From positions 8,857-44,765 of the forward strand of contig NZ_LNCU01000112.1 in assembly GCF_001542415.1 (NCBI RefSeq): a DNA stretch of 35,909 nucleotides. Reading direction: 5' to 3'. Under the pieces are notes generated by a model. That model ran no database searches. It saw only the letters and a list, made by a program, of their open reading frames with translations, and was not told where the DNA came from. Each line of letters opens with the position of its first letter. The stretch's first letter is position 1. The position numbers were made by a program, and so were the translations under genes. This document shows, piece by piece, positions 1 to 7,035 of the stretch. The stretch is from Bradyrhizobium macuxiense (GTDB lineage: Bacteria; Pseudomonadota; Alphaproteobacteria; Rhizobiales; Xanthobacteraceae).

Positions 1-69
1 GAGCCGATACAGGATCGACGTCTTGCCGACCCCCATGTCCCCGAGCAGCATGACCTTCGCGGTAAGCAT
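1..69 (-). CDS. Small Ras/Rab-like GTPase, N-terminal fragment (continues beyond the window)
   Basis: Only the first 23 codons are present; the gene runs off the left edge. The translation begins MLTAKVMLLGDMGVGKTS, with a perfect P-loop (GDMGVGKTS, residues 10-18) preceded by a hydrophobic beta strand, as in Ras/Rab/Arf-type GTPases. The ATG shares one base with the TGA stop of the preceding OmpA-type gene (TGATG), so the two are probably translationally coupled. The P-loop is certain. The subfamily cannot be read from this fragment, and an ATPase with a similar P-loop remains possible, though the start so close to the N-terminus is typical of small GTPases. From context it probably works with the membrane protein encoded just upstream. 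Confidence 0.8.
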   Translation of the reverse strand, partial: MLTAKVMLLGDMGVGKTSILYRL

Positions 70-1820
70 CAGTGGGACACTTCGGATCGATAGACGTTTT
101 CGAACGACACCCGGCGGTTGCCGCCGACGGTGGTGTCGATCCGGTCGGTGATCGGCATGGTCGCCGCGCGCGACACCAGGGTCAGCCGCGCCGGATCGAC
201 CCCGAGCGCGGTGAGCCGCCGCATCACCTGCTCGGCCCGCTTGCGCGCGAGCGCCTTGTTGGTGCCCTCTGTGCCGCTCTGGTCCGCATAGCCGACGATG
301 CGAACCCTGAGATCGTTGTTCGCCAGCAATTTGGCGAGCTCCTCGAGCTGTCGCTCAGCCTGATCGTTATCGAGGAATTCGTCCGAATTGTTCGCGAAGA
401 ACACTGCCGTCGAGGTGATGAAGCGCTCGAACCGCGCGGCGGGGCTGTCGACGACCGACTGCAGCGCCGCAGACTGCTCGCTCAGCCTGACGTACTGCTC
501 GCCGAGCTTGTCATATTGCGCTTGCAGCGCTGCGGATTGCCTGTCGCCCGCCTTCGATTGCTCGGCCATCGCCTCGCGCATCTGGTCGACACTCGCCTGC
601 AGGCGCGCCAGGGTCTGCTGCAGGCCGGCAACTCCAGCCTGCGATGCTGCCAACTGCTCCGGCGCGGACACGAGGCCGATCCGGTCGACGACGCGGTATG
701 GCGCGGCAGCCGCCGCGAGCGCATTGATCAGCGGCGCGGTTTCCACCTGGCTCGGCTCGATGCCGGATACCGCGACGCTCCGGTTCCGGTGATCGAACTC
801 GAGCCGAAGCGGAAACGTCGTCAGCAACGGCTGCTTCGCCGCGAGTTGCTCCAGCGCCGCTTGGGTCCGCCGCTCCAACAGGCTCCGCGTCACCGACACC
901 GCGCCGAACCAGAGCAGCAGCGCGGCGGCGGTCGCGAGCAGGCCGAACAGGATGACCTTGCCGCGCCGGCCCGTCGCCTTGCGCGGCGTGTCATCGGTCT
1001 CGATCGACGCCGCCAGCGACGCGAGCATCGGGCCATCGCAGTTAGCGCCGCGGTCGATGCGCTCGATCGAATCGAAGAACAGCGAATTGATCCGGGCGTT
1101 GTCGGCAGGACGCAGCGGGCCGAGGCACTCCGCCGCGAGGATGAAGCGCGGCGAGGCGCGCAGCGCGATCTGCCGGCCGCCGAAATCGAGCGTCTGCAGA
1201 TTGCCCTCTCCGGCCAGCGCCTGAACGGAAAACTCCAGGATCGCCGCGACCATCGCGCTGAGCAGGTCGGCGCGTTCGTCGGGGGTCTCGTCGCGCTTCC
1301 AGTCCGCGACCAGGCGACCATTGCCGCGTTCGATGAGCAGGAGCCGGTTCACCCGCGGCGGATTGTCCGCCAGCACGAACTCGCTGATCGGACGTCCCGT
1401 GACCAGCGACTTGACGCGCCCCGTCCAGAGTTGCGTCGATGTCAGCGCATTGATGCGCTGCTCGAGCCCGGCAACCATTTCCCGCAAGGAATTTGCCACC
1501 GCAGCGCTGACCAGCCGGCCGACAATCGGATAGAGCGCCTCGACCATCAGCTCGCGCGAATTCCTGATCTCGCTCCTGATCGCGGAGACCACGGTGGGCG
1601 CGATGGCATTGGCAAGCTCGCGCGGCCGATTGACCTCGGCCCGCTCCAGCGCTGCGACCAGGATATCGGCGGTTGCCGTCTCGAGACGGTCGGCGGAGCC
1701 GACATATCGCTGCAGCGACGCAAGATCAGACTCCAGCGACTGCAGACGCGTCGCCTCTGGCTGAAACAGCAATGTCTTGAGCTGCTCGATCTCGCGGTTC
1801 TGGCCGGCAGCAGCTGCCAT
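69..1820 (-). CDS. One-span membrane protein: Roadblock-like cytoplasmic region, TM helix, coiled coil, OmpA-like periplasmic domain
   Basis: 583 residues from the ATG at 1820, one base after the TAG of the upstream gene; an in-frame ATG at 1886 would add 22 residues inside that gene and is less likely. Order seen: a short motif IEQLKTLLF (11-19) with a coiled-coil-like segment; a mixed alpha/beta stretch (about 156-258) beginning LLLIERGNGRLVADW, which reads like a Roadblock/longin fold; one hydrophobic helix (about 288-313); a small BON-like stretch; a coiled coil (about 383-458); and a C-terminal OmpA/MotB peptidoglycan-binding domain (about 468-578) containing VRIVGYADQSG and NKALARKRAEQV. 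The OmpA call is strong, the Roadblock call is by eye. Inferred topology is N-terminus in, OmpA domain bound to peptidoglycan. Its stop overlaps the start of the small GTPase, a likely partner of the Roadblock-like region. Confidence 0.85.
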   Translation of the reverse strand: MAAAAGQNREIEQLKTLLFQPEATRLQSLESDLASLQRYVGSADRLETATADILVAALERAEVNRPRELANAIAPTVVSAIRSEIRNSRELMVEALYPIVGRLVSAAVANSLREMVAGLEQRINALTSTQLWTGRVKSLVTGRPISEFVLADNPPRVNRLLLIERGNGRLVADWKRDETPDERADLLSAMVAAILEFSVQALAGEGNLQTLDFGGRQIALRASPRFILAAECLGPLRPADNARINSLFFDSIERIDRGANCDGPMLASLAASIETDDTPRKATGRRGKVILFGLLATAAALLLWFGAVSVTRSLLERRTQAALEQLAAKQPLLTTFPLRLEFDHRNRSVAVSGIEPSQVETAPLINALAAAAAPYRVVDRIGLVSAPEQLAASQAGVAGLQQTLARLQASVDQMREAMAEQSKAGDRQSAALQAQYDKLGEQYVRLSEQSAALQSVVDSPAARFERFITSTAVFFANNSDEFLDNDQAERQLEELAKLLANNDLRVRIVGYADQSGTEGTNKALARKRAEQVMRRLTALGVDPARLTLVSRAATMPITDRIDTTVGGNRRVSFENVYRSEVSH

Positions 1821-1821
1821 G

Positions 1822-2190
1822 CTATTTTCCCGTGCGGCCGGATCCCAATCCGCTGATGGCCGCACCGAGCTGCGAAATGGACGCACCGATATCCTTCAGC
1901 GAGTCGAGCCGCTTCTGTTCGGTGTCGCGCTCGAGGTCCGAGACCCGCGCCTGAACCGCGGCTATCTCGTTGGCGAAGTCGGCCTGCATCTGCTTCAGCG
2001 ACGCCTGCATCTCCTCGCGCAGGCCCGCCAAATTACCTTCGATCGAGCGTTGCGCGCCGCCGAACAGAAGGTCGCGGACCTGGTCGATCGTCGCCGCCGC
2101 GTTGTGCGCAGCCGAATCCGCGCCGTTTCCCGCGGCTGCGGCATCGGCGGTTCCATCCGTATCCCTGGTCTGGCGCTCGCTGCCCTTCAT
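1822..2190 (-). CDS. Small coiled-coil protein of unknown function
   Basis: 122 residues, soluble, with no signal peptide or membrane helix. The first 33 residues are low-complexity and rich in Ala, Asp and Gly. Residues 35-43 read IDQVRDLLF, followed by a heptad-like helical stretch to about residue 95 and a Gly/Ser-rich tail. The IDQVRDLLF segment and the helix after it resemble residues 11-40 of the next protein (IEQLKTLLF), so the two may share a targeting or assembly element. AGGAT lies 8 bases before the ATG. The stop is one base from the start of the OmpA-type gene, so they form an operon. I do not recognise the family. A scaffold or adaptor role for the neighbouring GTPase and membrane protein is inference. 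Confidence 0.75.
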   Translation of the reverse strand: MKGSERQTRDTDGTADAAAAGNGADSAAHNAAATIDQVRDLLFGGAQRSIEGNLAGLREEMQASLKQMQADFANEIAAVQARVSDLERDTEQKRLDSLKDIGASISQLGAAISGLGSGRTGK

Positions 2191-2349
2191 GATCGTAATC
2201 CTGCTCGTCCGAAGCTACGCAAATCCGGCTTTGCTGCAAAAAGCAAATCCAGAACAATCCTATAGCCAATTTCGTCGGCCCGGCACAGGGCAACGCGAGC
2301 AATCAGGCGGGGATGAAACCGGACGGCGTGCAGAAGCGAGCAATTATTT

Positions 2350-3018
2350 TTAATAAGTTATTGCCTTTATTGCGAGTTCTGTACGGTTCTTGACCTGGCA
2401 TTTTTCCAGAATCGTGCTGACATAATTCTTCACGGTTCCCTCAGCCAAGTGCAGCCGTTCGCCGATCTCGGTATTGCTCTTGCCCTCGACGATCAGGGTG
2501 AGAATTTCATTCTCCCGCGCCGTCAGCCCGTCGCGAACCGGCAGCTTCGCCGATACGCGTGGGCCGCGCAGTCGCTTGAATTCGTCGAGAATGCGCGCGG
2601 CCACGCCGGGTGACAGGCCCGACTGGCCGTTGATCACCGCCCGGATCGTCGCAGCGATTTCCTCCATCTTGGCGTCCTTCAAGAGATACGCCTTGGCGCC
2701 CGCGCTCACCGCTTCGAAGATCAGATCGTTGGTCTCGAACGTGGTCAGGACGACGATATGGATCTGCGGCAGCTCGCGGAGGATCCGCTGGGTCGCCGCA
2801 ATGCCGCCGACCCGCGGCATCTGCAGGTCCATCAGGATGACATCGGGCCGGTAGCGCCGCGCAAACTCGATGGCCTGCTCGCCGTCGGCCGCGCCGGGAA
2901 GCATTTCGAAGTCGTCGTTCTGCTGGGCAAGGAGCGTGGCGATCCCTTCCCGGATCAGTGCCTGGTCCTCGGCGATCAGCACCCGCACTTTCTCGATCTT
3001 GCTCACGGGTGATTCCAT
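2350..3018 (-). CDS. NarL/FixJ-family response regulator
   Basis: 222 residues, the usual length. The receiver domain (about 11-128) has the acidic pair in LIAEDQ, phosphoacceptor D64 in ILMDLQMP, T92 in VVLTTF and K114 in YLLKDA. The LuxR-type helix-turn-helix spans about 163-220, with LTARENEILTLIVEGKSNTEIGERL and GTVKNYVSTILEK. It lies 60 bp after the histidine kinase stop and is its obvious partner. About 160 bp separate it from the coiled-coil gene downstream, so that gene could have its own promoter, possibly under this regulator. Likely DNA targets are the paired TGAC-N4-GTCA sites upstream of the kinase (inference). A start at V5 is possible instead of M1. Confidence 0.93.
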   Translation of the reverse strand: MESPVSKIEKVRVLIAEDQALIREGIATLLAQQNDDFEMLPGAADGEQAIEFARRYRPDVILMDLQMPRVGGIAATQRILRELPQIHIVVLTTFETNDLIFEAVSAGAKAYLLKDAKMEEIAATIRAVINGQSGLSPGVAARILDEFKRLRGPRVSAKLPVRDGLTARENEILTLIVEGKSNTEIGERLHLAEGTVKNYVSTILEKCQVKNRTELAIKAITY

Positions 3019-3078
3019 CGTTCTCTCGAAGGCCTCATCATCCTGAATGCCATGATCCTGAATGCGATGGCCGGTAAC

Positions 3079-4149
3079 TCAGTCGGCCAGCATACCGGGA
3101 GACGCCGCCGGCGGCACCCCGACCGGCAATGATATCCGGACCAGCGTTCCCTGTCCCGGTGCGCTTTCCACCGCGCAGTCTCCGCCGACGAGTTCAGCAA
3201 ATTCGGCCATTCCAATCAATCCGAAATGTCCGGGCTTCGGAAGCGCCGTATCGAAGCCGCGCCCGTCGTCGCGAATCTCGACGACCAGTTTACGGCCGAC
3301 CGCAGCCGGCTCCTCGAACGCACGAAAAGTCACATGCCGTGCTTTGGCATGCGCCTGAACGTTGCGCAGCGCCTCGCTGACGACACGTTGAACCGTCAAC
3401 GCGCAATCGCGCAATCCGGCGCGCGCACGATCGTCGATCTGGGTCGACACCTTGATGCCGCTTCGCTCCGCGAAGTCGGTCAGCAGTCCTTCGACGTCCA
3501 GGTCGAGCTCCAGGTCGTCAGGCATGCGCAGGCGGGCAATGGCTTCGCGGGCGCGCGTCAGGCCGCTCGCCGCCGCGTCTTCCGCCGTCGCAAGTCCATC
3601 GGCGACGCGCGCCGGATCGGTCGACAGATAATGCCGGATCAGCCGGATCTGGGTCAGCAGCGCCACGATCGAGTGCACGAGCGTATCGTGAAGGTCGCGC
3701 GCGAGGCGAAGGCGGGTGCGCGCGAGCGAGGCGAAGCGCACCTCGGCGCTCGCCGCCTCGAGCTGCTGCTCCATCAGGCGGCGGGCGCGGCGTTCGCTTC
3801 CGAGCAGCGTTTCGACCTGACGCGCGGCGAAGTCCGGCATGGCGATCACGAAATAGTGCGACTGCTCGGCATTCCACAGCACCACTGCGGTCACCGGCTG
3901 GGCTATCCCCGGCGAAGCGCCACGCACACCTGCGAGCGCGATCATGTCGCGCTCTCCCGCGGCAAGCGCCGCCAGTTCGGCTTCCATTCCGACCAGCAGC
4001 ACACAGTCGCAGCAATCGGCGCCGATCGCGGGAAGCCATTCCACAAGGCGCCCGATCTTCCGCACCATCGCTCTGTCGGCGCCGATGACAGCGAGGCCGA
4101 TGACGTCGGCTTCTGCGGCCGGAAGCAAGTCCGCGCTCAGATCGATCAT
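3079..4149 (-). CDS. Soluble sensor histidine kinase, NarX/DesK type (HisKA_3)
   Basis: 356 residues with no membrane segment. The N-terminal 120 residues form an alpha/beta sensor region I cannot name; it could be PAS-like. It includes a CCDC cluster (46-49), a possible metal or redox site, but that is speculation. A coiled-coil linker leads to the HisKA_3 box LARDLHDTLVHS with phosphoacceptor H154. The HATPase has an N box around N263 (SEALRNVQAHA), the G1 box DDGRGFD (294-300) and a glycine-rich GHFGLIGMAEF. It phosphorylates the response regulator encoded 60 bp downstream. Paired operator-like repeats lie 67-102 bp before the start, so autoregulation is plausible. Confidence 0.93.
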   Translation of the reverse strand: MIDLSADLLPAAEADVIGLAVIGADRAMVRKIGRLVEWLPAIGADCCDCVLLVGMEAELAALAAGERDMIALAGVRGASPGIAQPVTAVVLWNAEQSHYFVIAMPDFAARQVETLLGSERRARRLMEQQLEAASAEVRFASLARTRLRLARDLHDTLVHSIVALLTQIRLIRHYLSTDPARVADGLATAEDAAASGLTRAREAIARLRMPDDLELDLDVEGLLTDFAERSGIKVSTQIDDRARAGLRDCALTVQRVVSEALRNVQAHAKARHVTFRAFEEPAAVGRKLVVEIRDDGRGFDTALPKPGHFGLIGMAEFAELVGGDCAVESAPGQGTLVRISLPVGVPPAASPGMLAD

Positions 4150-4215
4150 TCGTTGCCCAAATCAGCTCAGCGAGCCGCCCACTCTGGCGTAAGCCCGCGG
4201 CGGCCGCAAACGAAT

Positions 4216-4251
4216 ATGACTTTCGTCATGACTGATCCTGACTTTCGTCAG
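4216..4251. promoter_or_regulatory. Two tandem dyad sites, TGAC-TTTC-GTCA, 22 bp apart
   Basis: ATGACTTTCGTCAT at 4216-4229 and CTGACTTTCGTCAG at 4238-4251 share the identical 12-base core TGACTTTCGTCA. Each is an inverted repeat with 4-base spacing, and the outer A/T or C/G pair also keeps the dyad. The cores start 22 bp apart, two helical turns, so bound dimers would sit on one face of the DNA. They lie upstream of the minus-strand kinase gene and of the plus-strand gene at 4398. This is the expected layout for a NarL-type dimer, and the regulator encoded next door is the first candidate. Binding is inference; the repeat structure is seen directly. Confidence 0.75.
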
Positions 4252-4397
4252 ATGCCACCGCCGTCCGAAATGCGGTCTCTGTTCAGTAACGAGCGAAATT
4301 GTGCAAGCCGCGATGGGCCACAAGCCCGCGCACGCGGCCGTGCCAACCGGACCGCGCCTCAGCAAGGCCGTGCCGATCGACCGGAGTGAGCTGACGG

Positions 4398-4793
4398 ATG
4401 AGCGTTGCGCCACGAAAACTGTCGCGCGCGGAGCCGCCTATTTTGGGCGACACGGCAAAGCCCGCAAAGCGCCGTCGCTTGAGCGCGACACAGAAGGCGG
4501 CGCTGCAGGAGGCCCTCGCCGGCCGCCTACAGCTCTTTCCGCGCGGATATGCCTCGAGCAAAACGGGCCCATTCCACTCGCGCCGCGCCGTCCTCGGACT
4601 GGTGCGCGCAGGTCTGATGAGTATCAGCGCCACGATGCGCTATGCGGCGGCAACAAGGCGCGCGCGGGAAGCCTATGCGGCCACGGCAGCCGGCGGAACA
4701 AGCGGGTCCGGCGATCCGCAGGCATCGAAACATCGTGCCAACGGCCGCCTCGATGGTCCCGTCGATTCCGACAACGGGGCCGCGCGCGAATAG
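4398..4793 (+). CDS. Hypothetical basic protein
   Basis: 131 residues, family not recognised. The middle (about 24-95) is rich in Arg and Lys, with predicted helices in RRLSATQKAALQEALAGRLQ and a conserved-looking FPRGYASSKTGPFHSRR. The last 35 residues look disordered. No strong ribosome binding site precedes this ATG. An overlapping frame (4301-4855) is also open, but its composition is less protein-like. The gene diverges from the histidine kinase across the paired dyad sites, so it may belong to the same regulon. It is real with moderate confidence only. Confidence 0.5.
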   Translation: MSVAPRKLSRAEPPILGDTAKPAKRRRLSATQKAALQEALAGRLQLFPRGYASSKTGPFHSRRAVLGLVRAGLMSISATMRYAAATRRAREAYAATAAGGTSGSGDPQASKHRANGRLDGPVDSDNGAARE

Positions 4794-4921
4794 GGTGCCG
4801 GGCGGGCGGCTATGCACCCGGACATGCACTTCGCCGGCAGCGAGCGCTGTGCTAGTCGGGAACGAGCCGCATCCGTCGCCGTTGAGTTGCGCGACCAAGG
4901 CTGCAACAGAAACGAGGATGC

Positions 4922-5554
4922 ATGCTCGCGCTCTGGATCATTGGGTTGGCATTTGTGGGAAGCGGCCTTGCCGCGATCCTGTTCGGCGTCCGCGCGCTTG
5001 AAACGCCCTTCGGCAGCGCCCTGCTCGGCAGCGGGCTGATCCTTGTCGCCTCGGGGGTCGTGATTGCGGCGCTCGGCCTCGTGGTCCGGCACCTCGACCA
5101 GCTGCGAGAGGCGATCGAGACGCGCGCGGACCCGGCGATGCCGGAGCCGACCGAAATCGCTCCCGTCATTGCGACTGCGACGATGGAACGTCCTTCTCCG
5201 CTCAGATCGCGCGAAGCCAGGCGACGGGCTGCACAGGATGCCAGGCCGGACGGCGCGGCCGCGCCGGAGCAGCCAGCGCGCCCTGCGGCAGGCAGGTCGT
5301 TGCGGACCGACCTATCCTCGCTGCGCGCGCAGAGAGCGCCTGCCCAAAGCGAGCCGCCGCAGGCACCTGGACCTGGCGTCCTTCACTCCGGCACCATCAA
5401 CGACATGGACTATCAAATGCGCGCCGACGGGACCATCGTCGTGATGTTGCCCGACCGCAAGTTGGAGTTCGCGTCGATCGACGAGCTTCGCGCCCGCCTC
5501 GCGACCCTTCTGCACGACGACGAAGATGCATCGGCCGGCGAACGCTCGGCCTGA
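4922..5554 (+). CDS. Membrane protein of unknown function with two N-terminal helices
   Basis: 210 residues. Two hydrophobic helices (about 3-22 and 33-55) are followed by a charged segment (HLDQLREAIETR), a long Pro/Ala/Arg-rich linker that looks disordered (about 70-150), and a compact C-terminal segment (about 156-195) containing DYQMRADGTIVVMLPDRKLEF and a helix. The C-terminal part looks folded and is probably cytoplasmic. GAGG sits 4 bases before the ATG. It has no close operon partner: about 130 bp precede it and a repeat follows. I know no function for it. Confidence 0.75.
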   Translation: MLALWIIGLAFVGSGLAAILFGVRALETPFGSALLGSGLILVASGVVIAALGLVVRHLDQLREAIETRADPAMPEPTEIAPVIATATMERPSPLRSREARRRAAQDARPDGAAAPEQPARPAAGRSLRTDLSSLRAQRAPAQSEPPQAPGPGVLHSGTINDMDYQMRADGTIVVMLPDRKLEFASIDELRARLATLLHDDEDASAGERSA

Positions 5555-5591
5555 TCGACGGCATGGCGCCGGATGCGCCTCGATCTGCCGC

Positions 5592-5740
5592 TAAAGCGCG
5601 ATGCGATCAGACCGAATCGTCATCGCGCTGTAGCTTCTTGCTTGAGCATGATCTCCGCGCAAACGCGTTCCGCGTTTGTCGCGAGGGAAAACCGCTTCAC
5701 ACTTTGCGCTAACGCGGCCCTGCGGATCCGGATTACGCTC
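5592..5740. repeat. Dispersed intergenic repeat with two hairpins
   Basis: The stretch between the converging genes has the organisation of a repeat I associate with Bradyrhizobium-type genomes. It begins TAAAGCGCGATG, has GAGCATGATCT in the middle and GGAAAACCGCTTCACACTTT near the end, and finishes GGATCCGGATTACGCTCTAG. AGCGCGATG (5595-5603) pairs perfectly with CATCGCGCT (5621-5629). CAAACGCG (5660-5667) pairs perfectly with CGCGTTTG (5671-5678) around a 3-base loop. The right end supplies the stop codon of the minus-strand gene at 5740. The family assignment is from memory; the hairpins are seen directly. Confidence 0.75.
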
Positions 5741-6054
5741 TAGAACGGAAACGCGAACTCCCGCACCGGGTATCTGGAGTCGAAGTCCACACCCGTCGCC
5801 GGTCCGGCGCGGTAATGGCCATCGTAGTAGCCAACGGGACGGCGTGCGGCGGGCGGACATGCCAGGTCGGGGCGGCCCGCGAGCATCGGCCGGCGCTCGT
5901 GATAGCGCGTTCGCCAGCAGTGGCAGTCCTGATCGCAGACCATCCTGACCTGCTCGACCGGCGGCTGCCATTCGCGCGCCGTGGCCGGGGCGGCCGGGCT
6001 GCTCACGACGAGTGCCATCTGGACGAAATCGAGAAGTAAATTTGCCATGACCAT
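5740..6054 (-). CDS. Small secreted protein of unknown function
   Basis: 104 residues from the ATG at 6054; a second ATG at 6048 is equally possible. The N-terminus (MANLLLDFVQMALVVSSPAAPATA) looks like a signal peptide, giving a mature protein of about 80 residues rich in Arg, Pro and Tyr. The mature part has a cysteine cluster, VCDQDCHCW, with another Cys further on, suggesting disulphides or metal binding. It begins 17 bp after the stop of the preceding secreted-protein gene, so the two form a pair. The stop lies in the edge of the dispersed repeat, so the last residues may derive from repeat sequence. I do not recognise the family. Confidence 0.65.
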   Translation of the reverse strand: MVMANLLLDFVQMALVVSSPAAPATAREWQPPVEQVRMVCDQDCHCWRTRYHERRPMLAGRPDLACPPAARRPVGYYDGHYRAGPATGVDFDSRYPVREFAFPF

Positions 6055-6071
6055 ATCCGGGACGGTTTGAG

Positions 6072-6416
6072 CTAGCGGGCCGATCGCAGCGCGACCGGCC
6101 GCGTATCGCGCAGCCGTTCGCAGTCGATCCAGAACTTGTCGCCACGGCGGAGCGTGACCTGCCATGGCGAGTTCTTCAGGAAGGTCTGGTCGACCGTCTG
6201 GCCGTGCGGATAGGTGACCCGGACGGTTGCCTTGAGCAGCCAGGACCCGATCGGCGCGTAGGGCAGCTCCTCGGATCGGAGGACCTCGGCACGGCAACGT
6301 CCGGCCGGTGCTGCCGCGGACACAGCGCCGCTCGAAGCGATGCCCAGGCACAGGATAATTCCGGAAATCGTGCCGCACCTCATCGGACAGACCCGTTTAA
6401 CCAAGTCGGTTGTCAT
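6072..6416 (-). CDS. Small secreted protein of unknown function
   Basis: 114 residues from the ATG at 6416. An internal ATG at 6383 (MRCGTISG) would give 103 residues and a more compact signal peptide. A hydrophobic segment GIILCLGIASSGAVSAAA is followed by a mature domain of about 75 residues with two cysteines (GRCRAEV and WIDCERL) that could form a disulphide, and beta-type segments (WLLKATVRVTYPHGQ, PWQVTLRRGDKFWIDC). The open frame extends upstream to 6590, but that extension overlaps the divergent gene and lacks protein character. It is paired with the secreted protein at 5740-6054. Confidence 0.65.
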   Translation of the reverse strand: MTTDLVKRVCPMRCGTISGIILCLGIASSGAVSAAAPAGRCRAEVLRSEELPYAPIGSWLLKATVRVTYPHGQTVDQTFLKNSPWQVTLRRGDKFWIDCERLRDTRPVALRSAR

Positions 6417-6496
6417 CTGGCGGTAGTACCGCACAAAGCTGTGCAGATGCTTATTCAATTGTCGGATTCGTGCTATATGTTGATTTGAAGAGAGTG

Positions 6497-6787
6497 ATGG
6501 ATGGCTCGAAGGATATGCGGTTCCTCGGTCTCGCTCTACGAACGCTCTTTCTGCTGGTTGTGGTGGTGGTAACGGCCCGGGTGGCCACACCCCAAAATGA
6601 GAGCCTGTTGACGGTCTACGACACGCCGGCTGACCTGCTCCGTATCCTCCTCGGCGCCGCCGTCTGCTTCTTCGTCATTATCCAGATCTTCCAATACTCG
6701 CGGAATCCGGCCGACATGCGCAAGTGGGTGCCGATCGGCCTTACGATCCTGCCGCTCGCGCTGATTTGCGCACGCGTCATCTGGTAG
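6497..6787 (+). CDS. Small membrane protein with two or three helices
   Basis: 96 residues from the ATG at 6497. A start at 6515 (MRFLGLALRT) is also possible, but the GAAGGA before it is only 1 base away, whereas GAAGAGAG at 6487-6494 suits 6497. Hydrophobic segments are FLGLALRTLFLLVVVVVTARVA, LLRILLGAAVCFFVIIQIF and IGLTILPLALICARVIW, separated by short polar loops with a conserved-looking YDTPADLLR. It has no recognised domain. It is divergent from the secreted-protein pair and about 190 bp upstream of the MarR operator. Confidence 0.7.
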   Translation: MDGSKDMRFLGLALRTLFLLVVVVVTARVATPQNESLLTVYDTPADLLRILLGAAVCFFVIIQIFQYSRNPADMRKWVPIGLTILPLALICARVIW

Positions 6788-6977
6788 CGCATTCGCTTCC
6801 TGTTCAGCAGACATCTTAGCTCGCCGAAGTTCGCACTGTGACGTCGGTGGAGGAGCTTCGTGCTTCCGCCGCTGTCGTATTGCGGACGGCCTTGTCGACC
6901 CGACACCATAGGATCGCGGCCTACTGCCGGGGCGTTGACCATGGATGGAGCTCCCTGCCACCGACAGATCAGCTCTG

Positions 6978-7022
6978 CAGATAAACTGCACAGATAATCT
7001 TTACAGTTTATCTGTATATCTG
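6978..7022. promoter_or_regulatory. Probable MarR operator: perfect 11-bp inverted repeat with extra half-sites
   Basis: CAGATAAACTG (6978-6988) is the exact reverse complement of CAGTTTATCTG (7004-7014). Between them is CAGATAATCT (6991-7000), itself an AGAT-A-ATCT dyad, and TATCTG follows at 7017-7022. Four CAGATA-type half-sites therefore fall in 45 bp, ending 13 bp before the MarR start codon. A weak -35 (TTTACA, 7000-7005) and a possible -10 (TATCGA, 7023-7028) overlap the array, so a bound repressor would block transcription. The MarR protein encoded just downstream is the natural ligand (inference). The rest of 6788-7035 shows nothing else I can name. Confidence 0.8.
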
Positions 7023-7035
7023 TATCGATACCGAC

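Noticed and set aside
72..1856. Long open frame of 594 codons on the plus strand opposite the OmpA-type gene
   Set aside because: It mirrors the codon pattern of the minus-strand gene, is extremely rich in Arg, His and Asp, and has no domain signature or ribosome binding site. The opposite strand has clear domains.
3226..4389. 387-codon plus-strand open frame over the histidine kinase
   Set aside because: Antisense shadow; the kinase on the minus strand has all catalytic motifs.
4301..4855. Alternative 184-codon frame overlapping the gene at 4398
   Set aside because: Translation looks like random GC-rich sequence, whereas the 4398 frame has helix-like and conserved-looking segments. Kept only the latter.
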